Origin: Desmodesmus armatus
Taxonomy: Eukaryota > Chlorophyta > Chlorophyceae > Sphaeropleales > Scenedesmaceae
Direction of reading: 5' to 3'
NCBI GenBank assembly: GCA_007449985.2
Contig: VIIQ02000031.1
Location: forward strand, 558,001 to 622,000
Length of the DNA stretch: 64,000 nucleotides
Part shown: piece by piece, positions 1-11,919 of the stretch
Numbering within the stretch: the stretch's first letter is position 1
How the letters are laid out: the number at the start of each line of letters is the position of its first letter
Position numbers and translations under genes: made by a program
The notes under the pieces: model-generated
The model's input: the letters and a program-made list of their open reading frames with translations, nothing else
Database searches by the model: none
What the model was told of the DNA's origin: nothing

Positions 1-243
1 TCAGTTACAACCCAGCCCAGGGTTCTGTCCCCGACACCTGCACTGCATCATCCTGTACCGTATGGACTGTAATGGATTGTCACAGAGTTTGTCGGGTTTG
101 CCTGTCACTTACGGCTGTGCTGACGGGACATGTGCACACGCTGCAGCCCAAGGAGTGGATTCGTGGTGCTCTGACTGGGTTGTAGGTCCCCTGTAAAGCT
201 GCATGGAACAGTCACCATCTGCTTGACCTGCGGTGCATTGCAG

Positions 244-3200
244 GGAGGCTCTGCAGCGGCAGGCGGCGACAGCAGCAGCGGCCACCCTGCATCTGCAGCA
301 GCAGCTGGGGGCTCTGGCATTGAGGCCCCCAGCGCTGAGCTAGACGAAGAGGAGATGCGGCGGCGTGATGTGCTGCAGCGGCTGCAGGGGCGCGACACAC
401 AACTGGAGTCTGGGCTCAAGGTGCGGTACTGAGGACAGCCTGAGGTACAGTGTGTTGCGGAACAGTATGTAGTGCAGTGTGCAGTACAGTATGCGCATGC
501 ATGCGCAGTTGGCTGCACATGTGGGTGGAGCGCAATCAAGGGGTACTGGCTGGGGAGGTAGGCCTGGCCAGCAATTGGTTGTGGTCTTTGGCTTCAGAAA
601 TAGTGCTGATAGACACGCGGGCTGTGTACTTGCTCAGCATTGCTTGTCCAGCAAGCGCATGGTGGCTCTTCTGTCACAACGTTGCCTTCACACCTTTTGT
701 CATCCTGTGACAGCAGCCAAAGCCCGCTATAGGCCTTCCTCCCCGCCAAGTGGTTTGCTTGCACCCACTCATGTTGAACATGTTTGTACTGCCTTGGTTT
801 AGATGGGTGGGTTGCAGCTGTGGTACAGTACGCGACAGGATGTGCGGTCGGCTGCACAATGGATGTAATCGAGCCGGCTGGGCTCAGTGTCTGTCTGTGC
901 CTGTGCTCCACGGCTGGGCAACTCAGTTGAAAAGCCTCACAGCTGCCAGGCGTTTTACTTGACAAGGTCTCTGTAATGATGTCTGCCTGCCCGCTTGCCT
1001 GTCTGTGTTGCCTGCTGCCTGCCTGTGTTGCCTGCCTGCCTGCTTGCCTGCCTGTACTGCTCGCCTGTGTCACCTGCAGGTGATTGACGACCAGGTAGAC
1101 CAGCTGGCGGCCAATGCAGTCAAGGCGCTGGGCTCGCTGTGGGGCGGCATCAACACAGTGGCAAAGACCAGCTGGGGCCTCACCACAGCTATCACAACCA
1201 AGGTGGGCTCCTGCTGGGGGCTGTTGCGGCAGTGGGGCGATGGCGGTGGCAGCCGTGCATGTGTGCTTTCCAAGCGCACATGTTTGGTGACCGCCTCGCT
1301 TGACAGGGTGGTGGGTGGTGGTGAGATGCTGGGTGGTGATTGTCGTGTCTGGGTGTGTTGCACCATTTTCCAGTCACAGCACCCTGTTACAGCAACAGCT
1401 GAGCACCTGCAAGGAAGTTCACAGGATTGCAGGGGGCTTTGCAATGAGTTGGAAGTTGAGGGGCTTGTTCGTCATGTACCTGACCCGCATTGTCAGCTCA
1501 TTCACTCTTTGTTTGCCCGCTCCTTGCGCGAGGAGGGCACCACCGCGAAGACAGCCCTTGCGACTGTCTGCCTGCTTCACTGCGCCGCCTGCTTGCTTTG
1601 CCCCCCCCCCCTCCCGCCCCTATCCCCCTCCAAGCTCACACCTCCCCCCCCCCCCCACCCCCGTGCCCCGCCCCCCCTCCCCCTTGTCACAGGTTGAGGC
1701 TGCTGCCAAGGAGATGGCCAAGGAGGTGGCTGTGGGGCTGGAGGAGGGAGCATCACTGGTGGCACGCGCGGAGAAGGGACTCGAGGTGAGGCCCGACAGG
1801 CATATGCATCACACCATCCCTGTAAACCAGCCCTGCAGGGCGGATGACGGCTCAGGCACCAAGCGCGGGTGCAGTTTCCTATAGCAGCTGCATGCCGCAG
1901 CAGGCTGCAGGACAGGACGACATGAACCCGTGGCTCGCTGGATAGTGTCGAGCTTTGACTCACTGAGTCACTCAGTCTGAAGTCCAAGTGGACTCTGTTC
2001 CCACTACACAAGCTATTACCTAACCAGCACATATAAACCAACATTGCCAGAGCAGCACTTGCATTGTGCTCGTCCTGGTGCACTTGTTGTTTGTGGCGGC
2101 GTCTGTTTGCACCAGGTTGTTTTGGGGGCTGTCAGGAGGGCCTGAGAGCTGTGCTTGTTTGCGTCTCCTGTGTTGCTTGTGCAGAGTGTGTTGGGCCCCA
2201 GAGTCACTTCAGGAGGAGGCTCACAGGTGAGGGTGTGCTGCCCGTTGGGTGTGCTGGTGGTGCTGTACAGCACATGTGGGCAAAACTCTCAGGGCGGCGA
2301 CCACAGCCCAACACTGCCACATGCTGGGGCGCACACTAACTCAGCACACCTTGTGGCAGGACCATCAATTCTCTGTGACGTTTCATGAATGCAGAGGAAA
2401 GAGCGCTGGGGAGGGAACAGTTTACCTTGGTACCCTTGGAGTGCTGTGCGCTTGTGTGCCCTTCTCCTCTCTTCAGACCAACCAAAATCAAGCCCCCTGC
2501 AAATGCCAATTTGAACCTCCACCTTCCAACACCTTGCCCTGCATCCTGTGTGTGCGTTTGTTGATGTGTCCACAGCGCTCCGTGGCCGAGTGGGAGTCCA
2601 CGTTTGAGAACTGCTTTGAGCTGTTTGGCGGCACCACAGCCACTGAGGAGCTAGAGGAGCTCAGCAGCGACTGCGCACACATCTGCAACAACGCACGCGC
2701 CAAGCTGCAGCAGCAGCAGCGGGACCAGATCGACGCGATGCTCACAAAGCTGGTGCCCCTGTTTGACCCCACAGCACTCCTGCAGCAGCAGGGGCAACAG
2801 GAGGGCGCAGCAGCACCGGCAGCAGCAGGAGCTGGTGATGATGAAGCGATGCAGGACGCATTGGATGCGCTGTACTATCCTGTCATAGCGTTGTGTAAGA
2901 AGGGGAGCAAGAAGGCGGCACAGCTGCAGCAGGCTGCTGCTGAGGCCGTGGCAGCAGCAGCCGCCACTGCTGCCACTGCTGCCGACCCCCAGCAGCCGCC
3001 GGCAGATGAGGGCGTTGACGCAGCAGGGGCGGCTGGGAGCAGTGGGGCTCAGCAGCAGCAGAGCGCGGCGGAGGGTGGGGTGGAGCAGCAGCAGCAGCAG
3101 GAGCAGCAGCGTGTGTCGGAGGTGTGTGTTGAGCTGCAGGAGGCGCTGCAGGGTGTGCGGTCTGCTGCTGTGAAGAGCCTCGCGGAGGTGGCTGCAGGCC

Positions 3201-4193
3201 AGATCATGGTGCTGCTGACCATGGCGCGCAGCGTGGCAGCACTCCCCAGGTGAGGGGGCGTGGTTTGGTTGTGGAGGGGCGTGGCGGATCAGGTGGCGAC
3301 GTGGCGGTTGCTATGACACACAGTCGCGCCAATGTCATACTGACTGAGGAGCATCCGCAACATGTGAAATGGACAAAGGTTGGGGATGCATCGCGACTGC
3401 AGGAGAGCTTACTTATCTCTTAGGCACAGACCACGCCCAAATCAGTGAGGTCGGCTTCATCCTGTCTGTAGTTGTACTTTGTATGATACATCTTGTAGCG
3501 TATCTGCTACACCTACAGGTGGCCCCTATCAACGCGGAGGTCTGAAACTCCGCTGCTCCCCCTCCCCCTCTGTCTGTCCCAGTCTCCCCCTGCTGCTCAC
3601 CCTGTGTGCGCCCTGCTGTGTGTACTGCTTTTGCACTGCACTGTATTGCGTACTGCAGGTACGGCAAGCCTCTATCAGATGGGCTGGAGTGGCCGGCAGA
3701 TGCTGAGGCCGTTGGGGCTCTCATCAGGGGTCAGGTGCTCCACATGCTGGCAGACACACAGGAGGTGGCAGCAGCATTCAGCGCAGCAGCTGCTGCCATC
3801 GCAGCACACATGCCGCATCCTCCGGCTGCTGCCGCTGCTGCTGATGGGCCCGCCATGCAAACACCCCCCGCAGCCGACAGCAATTCAGCAGCAGCAGAGG
3901 GGTCGGTACCAGCAGCCGGGGAGCAGGGCGCAGCGGCTGCAGCTGCTTCTGCTGTTGCGTCGCACCAGCAGCTGCAGGAGCGGGCAGCAGCGGCGGCGTC
4001 CGAGGTTGGTGCTGACTGCCAGATGGCCCAGGCGCATGTGAGGGACTCGCACGGCAAGCTGCTGTACGTGGTGCTGCTGGCCAGCCTGCACAAGGCAGGC
4101 AAGGCAGATGGGGCTGAGGCCGAGGGGCAGGAGAAAGAGGGGCAGCAAGAGGAGGGGCAGGAGCAGCAGGCGGACGAGGGAGCTGTGGTCTGA
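244..4193 (+). CDS. FAM114/NOXP20-like (DUF719) protein, 5'-partial, six exons seen
   Basis: Exons that chain in phase: 244-420, 1080-1202, 1693-1785, 2185-2226, 2576-3249 and 3659-4193 (stop TGA). Together they give 547 residues. No ATG start is visible, so earlier exons lie left of the window. Each junction has a GT donor and CAG acceptor. The second exon carries a Gly/Trp-rich segment (LGSLWGGINTVAKTSWG). The fifth starts with a block (FENCFELFGGTTATEELEEL) that resembles, from memory of the family, the central part of animal FAM114A proteins, and ends with an amphipathic helix containing AAVKSLAEVAAGQIM. Low-complexity Gln/Ala runs separate the blocks. FAM114 proteins are poorly characterised and have been linked to Golgi/Rab2-associated functions in animals; the role here is inferred only. 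The 14-residue exon 2185-2226 is the least certain. A TGTAA follows the stop by about 150 nt. Confidence 0.6.
987..1065 (+). repeat. CCTG/CTTG-type tetranucleotide repeat in intron
   Basis: An imperfect run of CCTG and CTTG units fills the end of the first visible intron of the FAM114-like gene, just before the acceptor at 1079. It acts as an extended pyrimidine-rich tract. Confidence 0.7.
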
Positions 4194-4340
4194 GTAGGGA
4201 ATATCAAATTGCCGGCAGGTAATTGGGTTTGCACCTCTGCCCCTGTGGTCTGCAGGCCAGGGTGGCCCCATTGGTGTTCGCTTGTGGCTCAGCATGCTGT
4301 CTGTGTGGGCTTTCGAGACAGGTCTCTCCCCATGTACACT

Positions 4341-4345
4341 TGTAA
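4341..4345 (+). terminator. Probable poly(A) signal TGTAA of the FAM114-like gene
   Basis: TGTAA is the usual green-algal polyadenylation pentamer. This is the first one downstream of the stop at 4193. Assignment is inferred from position. Confidence 0.45.
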
Positions 4346-7300
4346 CACCAGGCTATGTTAGCTTTCTGGTGTACATGCCTTTCTGGTTTGCAAGTACAGA
4401 GGGTGGGTGGAGCAGATGGCGGGTTGCAGAGAGAGGGGTTGAGCAGTGTGTTTGGCACCGTCATAGGCTGTATCATAGTGTGCTTGCATCAGCAGTCAGG
4501 AGACCCCAATTGGCAGGGGCATTATGTTCAACATCAAACACGTTGCTGAACAACGTTACAGGAGTTTCAGTTGGATATTGGACTGCTGGTAAACTCTGGC
4601 GATCACCAACTCACAAGTGTCATCTGCCTGGACATGACATTCTAGTTTCATTCTGTACCGTCTGTCGTTTTTGAATTTGGCAAGGCAAGTCAGTTACACC
4701 AGATTGGCCAGGTGTACTGGCAATGAAATGCCCCCCCACCCTGCTGCTGCCTTGCACCTGCAGCGACCACCATTGCACACACCACTCAAGCATTCACTCC
4801 CAGTCAACACTGTTCAAGACAGCGTCACTTGAGACCACAAGCATGGCCGTGTGTTACTCTGCCCTTGTGAGGGCAGCACAGCAGCACAACTTCGTCAAGC
4901 TGCCAATCCCTTCCTGCTGCTCGTTTCCCATCGTCACAACCACGCCGTCACACTGACCCGTGCAAACACCAGCACTCCACTGTGCCAATGGCACATGAAA
5001 GGCGAGCTTGCCAACACTGGTTGATTCCAACACATGCTTCGCACAACACACACATGACCACACCAGTCACAGCAACCCAACGGTGGTGTTCCGCGCTGGG
5101 CTGTTTGATGCTGTGCTTGGCCCACACAGACACACAGTGTCAACCAACCTCCGGTATGTCTAGACATCCACTGGTTAAGGGTGCACTGCTCAGTGCTTGC
5201 AGGCCAGCCCACAGCTCCCAGCAACCGTCAGCCCTGACAGCCCAGCTGCTGCCACACACAGCCCAGCTGTATTTGGGCCTGCAGGGCACCCACTCTGCGC
5301 CTGTCAGACAGCTCAGCTGCTGCAAGGGCTGAAGGGCTGCTGGACTTGGTCAACCCACACAGCTGCTGCTGTCACTCCACATGCAGGGCATGTGGTCACA
5401 CACACATCCGCTGGCCGACAACATAGCAGCATCACACAGCCACCAGACAGTTCCTCCCCTGTCCCTCGGAATGGGTGAAGGATAGGACACACATGCAGCC
5501 CTGCCACTGCACTGGTCACGACCCACATGACGTGGCTGTGAACCCCGCCCACGTCTACAGAACCACCACACCAGCCAAATGCCATGGTTGCCATGGACCT
5601 CATTGCATGCTTGCAAACATGCACACATGGCAGCGCCTTCACACCTCTGGACAGGGCATGGCACAGGCTCACCATGCGACCCATTTCTATGCATATTTTT
5701 TGCTCAACGCTGCTCAGCCATGGAAGCTGCTGCAAAGCACCAGCCAGTACTTGCAGCAAAGCATCAGTGGTTCCATGCTGCTGCACAGGCATCCGCCAGA
5801 GCAACAGCTAGTCAATGCAAGGGCAGGCTTCTCCTACAAGCCTCGCAACAGCACAGCACAGCAGATCCATGCGCCTCATCCTTGCAGCCAGCCTGGCACA
5901 GCTGCCCACCTCCCAACGACTGCACGCTGCGTTGTACTGGTGCTCATGGCACCCCCTCCCTCACAGCACAGCCTCACCAACAACCGCTTGTACGCCACAC
6001 TTGGGAATGCCCTACGCACAATAGCACACAGCACCAAGCCAGGGGAGCCGAACAGCACATCCAGCAGGATGCTTGGCGGCGCCAACATCAAGCTGCACGA
6101 CCTTCCTAAAAAGCACAGACGGCACTGAGCACTGTCCTGCACAGTACGGTACACAACACACAACCAAATTCCTGTATATAGTGCTTCCTGCATATGGTGC
6201 GTTGTACTTGCCGTACGCATATGTAGCAACACAGGCTGGTGCAATTGCCAAATCCAGCGGCTCCCTGTCTGCACTGTGGACAACCACACAGTAGCCCAAG
6301 GCCATAGGAATGCGGTCTCCACAGGCATCCACAGGCAGCAAGGCCAGCACATGCACATGGGTACACCACTGCCTGCAGCCCTCGGTGCCTTGCCAGAACA
6401 AAGGACACAAACCATACACCCAGGTGCCATGTCTGGCTCCTCACCCGCAACAAAGCCAGGACATACACTAAAGCCGATACGTATAGCTCCAAGGGGAGCT
6501 CGATGCTGTGCGGCATGCGTACAAGGTGTGCACACAAACCCACACACCCACAATCATTGTCCGACACACCCCCACAACCATTGTCCGACTGTACACCTTC
6601 ACGTGGGGTCAATATAGACCCTGCATACTGACCGCCAGCAGCTTCGCAATGCTGCCCCAAATCGAAGCCAGCGATGCAGAACAAGCAGCCAAACACCACA
6701 CCCGCATGTCCCTCACTCAAACCCCCGCTGCCCCCCACCTGACGGCTGCACTGCATCTCTGCCAGTGCCACACGCACTGGTGCCTGTCAGGAGTATGCAG
6801 AGCATGTGTGCGCAGTCGACCCTGCTCTCACACCTTATCAGGCAGTCCTGCAATCCGACAGCAATCCTGCCATATCGAGCATGACAGCAGCGGCACCACG
6901 TGCACTGCCATGCTCACACAGTCGGCATACACCCCTATGACACACTGTCTTGGTCGGAGCCTACATGTCCATGCACTCCATGTGTCAACACACATGCATC
7001 ACCCACCACTGACCAACCCTCGTCCGCTGCGACTACCCGCAGCCCCCCCCCCCCCCCCCCGCCATCCCACCATGCATACCCGCAAGTAGTGTACATTGAT
7101 CCTGGAGAACCAAGAGAACCCAGACTGATGTGATATGGAAGCTGCACCTGCCATCAATGATCATGCAGTGCTTCCACGGCTGTGTAGCTGCTTCTGGCAG
7201 GGTGCTGGGCACAGGTGTGTGTGCCACCGAGCACCACACCACACCACACAGGCCTTGACATGAGCCAGGCACACAACCGACACAGTCTCAACACAGCGCA

Positions 7301-9354
7301 AGCAGGCGCAGTACAAAACCAAATCGTGCAAGGTCTCACCCATGTCATGTGGGCCTGCTCAATCTAGACGCCCCCCTCCTACGTGCACTCCCTTGCACAT
7401 GCTGAATCATACCACCGCCCCACCATATACCCTCTTGCCCCTCTCAATTGGCCTCTTCACCCACCTACCCCATGCAATGCATCCCACCCACCATATTGCA
7501 CCCCGCCGGTCACCTGACCCAAAGCATCAAGATACTCCCTTCCGCAAGCCCGTCCACAAGTACCCACACACCCCTCGCGAAGATAGGGACTGCCGCTGCT
7601 GCAGCATCCTTCACAGGGCGGCACTTGGAGTGGCCTTGTGTTGAGTACTGTTCAACAAGGGGACCCCACCCAACCCTTCAGAACTCCCCTCCCATAGACC
7701 ACTTGACCGCAGCACGAGCCCAAAGCCCGCCGAAAGAATAACCAAGGCCCTCAATCACGGCACCAGACTAGCCTGGACCAAGGAATACCCCAGGGCCACT
7801 AGACCACAGCGCCAACCCTCCGGCTAGAAGAGAATCCCCGAAGAACAGATACCGACGAACAGAAACCCAGCTACCAGCTGTCGCAATGTGCACGTACATG
7901 TGTGCAGGCACTTGGTGCAGTGCCATATAGACAGACGACAATGCTTGCGCTGGTACAAGCCACGCTGTGGTGCTGCTAGCTGGCAGCAGGCACAAGCGCG
8001 GCTGTACATGTGTTGCATATATGATGGGCCATGGAGATGCATGGCGGAGCTAGCTATAGAAACAATCGACGGGTCAATGTGACACGCCTGCATGCATTTA
8101 GTGCGGGCGCCCCCCCAGTATACAAGCATCTGCAGTGTCTGTGGTCTGTGACACAGCAAGCAACCCAGGAAGGTGCAAGGGCACACAGATCACACAGCAT
8201 AGCCAGTCAACACACAAGCAGTGCGCCCTGCATCCTGCAACCCTGCAGCACCACTCACACCTCTGGCCCAGTGCCTATAGCGGCAAACACAGAACGAAGG
8301 GGATGGAAGCCTGCTGCATTGTCACTGTGAACACAGAACATAGACACACAAACACCCAGGGCGCAGCACGGGCAGCACACCCCACACGTCACAAGTCAAG
8401 ACAACAGGTAGCCAGGCAAGTTCCTCACACGTATGCGCCAGTGCAGCACCCCCGCATGGCTAACATCACAGGGATGGACATACTTGCCCGATGGGGCACA
8501 GATAGATAACTGTGACTGACAACCAGCACACCCAGGATCACACGTCCCACCAACCAACCCTGACCCAACGACTCCCAACCCATCATACTCCGACCACCTC
8601 CGCACTCCCAAGAACATCACACCAACCTCCGCACAGCCCTCTGCGCAGACAACCCTGCAGCAGCTCAGGGGCAGTGCTGACAGGGCCGCCACTCACAGAG
8701 GCCTAAAGTGCTTGATTGTCAGCAAGCCAGCAGAGGGGCCCGTAAGGGCGTCCCCAATGAGAGCAGTCCTGCGTGCAGATTGTGTGTGTAATCCTTGTGG
8801 ACATGGTGGCGACCGGTCAGGGCAACCAATGGGCCACCCCTGAGCCGATGCCTGCAGCCACGACACAACAAATGGTACAGACAGGATGAACACCCCACCA
8901 AACCCACACCACTCCAGTAGCTGCGCTGCAGTGTACACAGAATAACACGCAGGCAAGCCTGCAACAATAGTGCTTCCCTAGCTCAACCCAATCAAGTCTG
9001 AACCCGAGAAGTGCTGTAAGTAAGTCAATATATCATGCTGCACTTGCAGGCACTCACACCACACCTCGCTAAGCAGGTCAGCACGGTACCAAGCACTGCA
9101 GTACACACACACACACTCACACAGCGTCACATCACTGCATCAGCAGCACTCATGCATGCACTCTCACAATGGCACAGGGCCCACAGCATGCACCACACTC
9201 GACTCTGCACGACAGGCCACCAGCAGTAGGCCATGCCAATGAAGCTACTCTTCAACCACACACTCCTGCACCACACACCACACCACCACTACGCACACCC
9301 TCAGCTCACTACCCTTGCATCTTGATGCAGTAACACCTGCTGTCCGTAGGACAG
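4346..9354. other. Gene-free stretch, GT-rich on the minus strand; possible long 3' UTR of the gene at 9355
   Basis: About 5 kb without an exon chain or recognisable protein. The plus strand is strikingly CA-rich (many ACACA and GCA runs), so the minus strand is GT-rich, like the sequences downstream of the plus-strand stops at 29136 and 50290. Open frames here are short, unconserved in appearance and without consistent splice sites. Reading all lines, I found no TTACA (minus-strand TGTAA) between about 4700 and 9354; the first are near 4693 and 4556. This fits a very long minus-strand 3' UTR, but a non-coding transcript or plain intergenic DNA is equally possible. A C17-type homopolymer lies at about 7045-7061. 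Confidence 0.35.
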
Positions 9355-10974
9355 TCAATCATCCATGCGGCGGTTGCCGGCAGCCTCCTCCCACTCCACG
9401 TCTGTGTCATCGCTGCCACTGCTGCTGTAACCCGAGCTCCTGCTGGCAGCCCTCTTGCTGCCACCGCCCCTCTTCCTGCCAGCACAGCTGCTGTCAGACC
9501 TTGAGGATGAGGGAGAGGGTGAGGATGCCGCGCCTGCTTCCTCATCGTCCCAGCTGGCCAGCGTGCCGATGCTCGCGCTGATGCTGGCGAGCAGCTGCCC
9601 AGGGGGGCTGTCCTGCAGGGCCGACAGCCCTGCTGCTGTCTCCTGCCGAGTCCTGCGCAGCAGCTTGATCAGCGCGCGGCGGCGCTGGCGGCGCACCGCT
9701 GCTGAGGCCTGCAGGACCTCGTTTGCATGCATCATGGCTGCGTACTGGGAGTAGGTGGCCGCAGCACCCTCAAGCTGCAGGAGCTCCTCTGCTGTCACGA
9801 CCCCCATGCTGCGCAGCCGTGCTGTGGTGCGCGCTGTGCTGAGACGCAGGCGCTCAGACAGGGTGTTTCCTGCATCCTGCTCGCCAGTGCTGCTGTTGGT
9901 CCTGGGGGCAGCAGCTGCAGCGCGGAAGGATGGCGCAGGCTGCTGGCGCAGGGGGCTCCTGGACTCGGCTGGGTTGTCAGGCGGGGTGGCCAGGCAGAAA
10001 GCCTCGTTGACAATTCTCTCTCCTGCGCTGCCAGACCTGCTGAACGAGGCTGAGGAAGCATGCAGGCCTGCAGGGCCTGCCTTGGCTGGGCTGGCGACTG
10101 CTGCTATGGCAAACGGGGTGCCTGAAGCTGTAGTGGCAGTGGTTGTGCCACTGCTGCTGTGCCCTGCTGCGCCCTGCTGTGTCAGTATGTCGTCAAGGGG
10201 TGGCAGGGCTGGTGCTGGCAGTGCGTCAATGTCCCCAAACCGCTCCAGGCATGTCCCTGCCTGTGCCGCGCTCACGTGCAGGACCCCTGTACGCAGCAGC
10301 AGGCATGCCAGCACAGGTTCAGGTAAGGCAATTAAGGCAGAAGACCCCTGAAGGTAAGGTGGAGCTGCTGCTCCCCTATATCCTGCACCCACAACCCATC
10401 ACATGCCCTGTCAACTGCGTGTGCACACACATGCTGCTGTCCACTGCCTCCACCACCAACCCGCAACCGGCCTTCTCACAGCTTCCTTGCTCCATGCAAC
10501 CTTTGCAAACTCTGGATTGCTGCGTACCTTCAATGACAACCTCCTGCTGCAGGTAGTGGACTATTTCGCCTCCTGTAGCGAACTTGCAAATGTGCAGTCT
10601 CCGCCTGCACGGCCTTTGGCTGGACCGCCCCTGTTGGGCATTGGGCACCTGCACAAGGAGGACAGCAGTGCAGCAAACGCCTGCAATCAGCTAGCAGCCA
10701 CTACGAGCCTCTAACCTGGACACACGGAAAGCCGGTAAGGACGTAGCTACGCATAAACGGCGTGTGGAAACGTCACTCACCCTCGGCAGCATGCTGGGCT
10801 GGATCTGCTTGCTGTGCTGCTGTTGTCTCTGCTGGAGCAGCAGGCAAGTTCTGACGATGATCTCCACTGATTTGAGAGTTCTGGCGTTGTTTGAAAGCCT
10901 GGTGGTTGCCTGCTTGCGAGCAGTTTAATGGCGCTGACTCTCTGGCGGGACTTTGTGGAGAAACCCTCTATCAT
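9355..10974 (-). CDS. Unrecognised Ser/Ala-rich protein, two or three exons
   Basis: The secure part is the last exon, 10367 down to 9355 (stop TCA on plus at 9355). It starts after a CAG acceptor and joins in phase to an exon 10648-10528 that ends at a GT donor (gaag|gtacgc). The junction reads VVIEAAPPYLQGSSALIALP, which looks continuous. Residues further on include a Leu-rich helix (LACLLLRTGVL), a basic helix (RRQRRRALIKLLRRT) and an acidic Ser-rich tail (SSGSDDTDVEWEE) typical of casein-kinase-2 target regions. A candidate first exon, 10974 to about 10783, begins MIEGFSTK and ends at a good GTGAGT donor, but its phase does not match exon 10648-10528. Either a small exon is missing or the start lies elsewhere. 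I do not recognise the family. Ala and Ser content is high throughout. Confidence 0.45.
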
Positions 10975-11819
10975 TCGGCAATCAACTATACTTTGTGTTA
11001 AGATTTGAAACGTATGCCAACAGGAAGATGTGGGTCCTCACTGGCAGCTGGAAGGTGTAGGCCCCTGTGTGTCTGACAGGGTTTGCGTCCGAAGCTGCGG
11101 TCCGCCCAGCCAGAACCTTGGGGCGCGGATGCAGCCTGACTGACTGCCCGGTGGAAGTTGTTGTGCTTGTTAAGAAGCGTGATGTACTTGATGGCTGCAA
11201 CCGGTGCGCAGTCCAGGCCCATCAACTTGATTGGCCCAACGCCCACAGCAGTGTTCGAGGCCATAGCCACGAATGCATGAAGGTACGCCCGTAACATCCG
11301 CTACTGCGTACAGCTCACGCCTGTATGATGGCCTGCGCTTTTGGTGTATGCTGTCACCACCATCACACTCTGGCACCACAGGTGATTCCCTCCTGAACGC
11401 AGCAAACTGCATCAAACTGACTTCAACAGCTTGACATAATCCTTTGCCACACCACTCGCCATTCCGCAGCGTCTGCCAAGCCCCCCCCCCCCCCCCCCCT
11501 CCCCCCCTTGGCGGCCCTCCCCTGTTCAATGCTGTTGTGTGTCCATGACTGCCCAAGAAGGAAGTGAATTAGCAGCTCAAATCGCTGGCTATCAATGGAT
11601 CCGAGCACGTCCCAAATCAAAGTTAGTAATGCACTGTACAATCACTCACATACACCCTCTTCTGGCAAGCAGTGGCCGACCAGGGCAAAACAGCAAGCAT
11701 AATCCGTTTCTGAAGCACCAGCTCCAGATCACACTGTGTGTTGATGCCACTGCATATGGTCATGACCACAAACACTGGAGACAGCCATGAGCACAAACAC
11801 AACACACCTTTTGGACGTG
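10975..11819. other. Unassigned stretch with one coding-like minus-strand frame
   Basis: A minus-strand open frame at 11297-10998 contains AMASNTAVGVGPIKLMGLD and a stretch AAIKYITLLNKHNNFHRAV, which look protein-like. It lies just upstream of the first candidate exon of the 9355 gene and could be its 5' exon or a gene relic. No in-phase splice partner was found. A C17-type homopolymer run lies at 11481-11498. The remainder (11300-11819) shows nothing I can support. Confidence 0.25.
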
Positions 11820-11824
11820 TTACA
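11820..11824 (-). terminator. Probable poly(A) signal TGTAA of the F-box/LRR gene
   Basis: TTACA on the plus strand is TGTAA on the minus strand, 96 nt beyond the proposed stop at 11920. Its position supports including exon 12096-11920 in the LRR transcript. Confidence 0.45.
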
Positions 11825-11919
11825 CCAAGAATGCTACCCAACGCTCAATGCTGCTGTTGCTGCCACTGTTAGCAAGTTTGGCAGCAGCATGCGGCGCCGA
11901 GCTGCCACCCTGCCGGCTG

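Noticed and set aside
105..539. Minus-strand open frame of 144 aa
   Set aside because: It overlaps the plus-strand exon 244-420, which has correct splice sites and coding-like composition. The minus frame is a Cys/Ser-rich shadow.
10403..10714. Plus-strand frame VVDYFASCSELANV after a CTGCAG acceptor-like site
   Set aside because: It overlaps the minus-strand exon 10648-10528 that joins in phase to the long exon 10367-9355; the plus frame has no partner.
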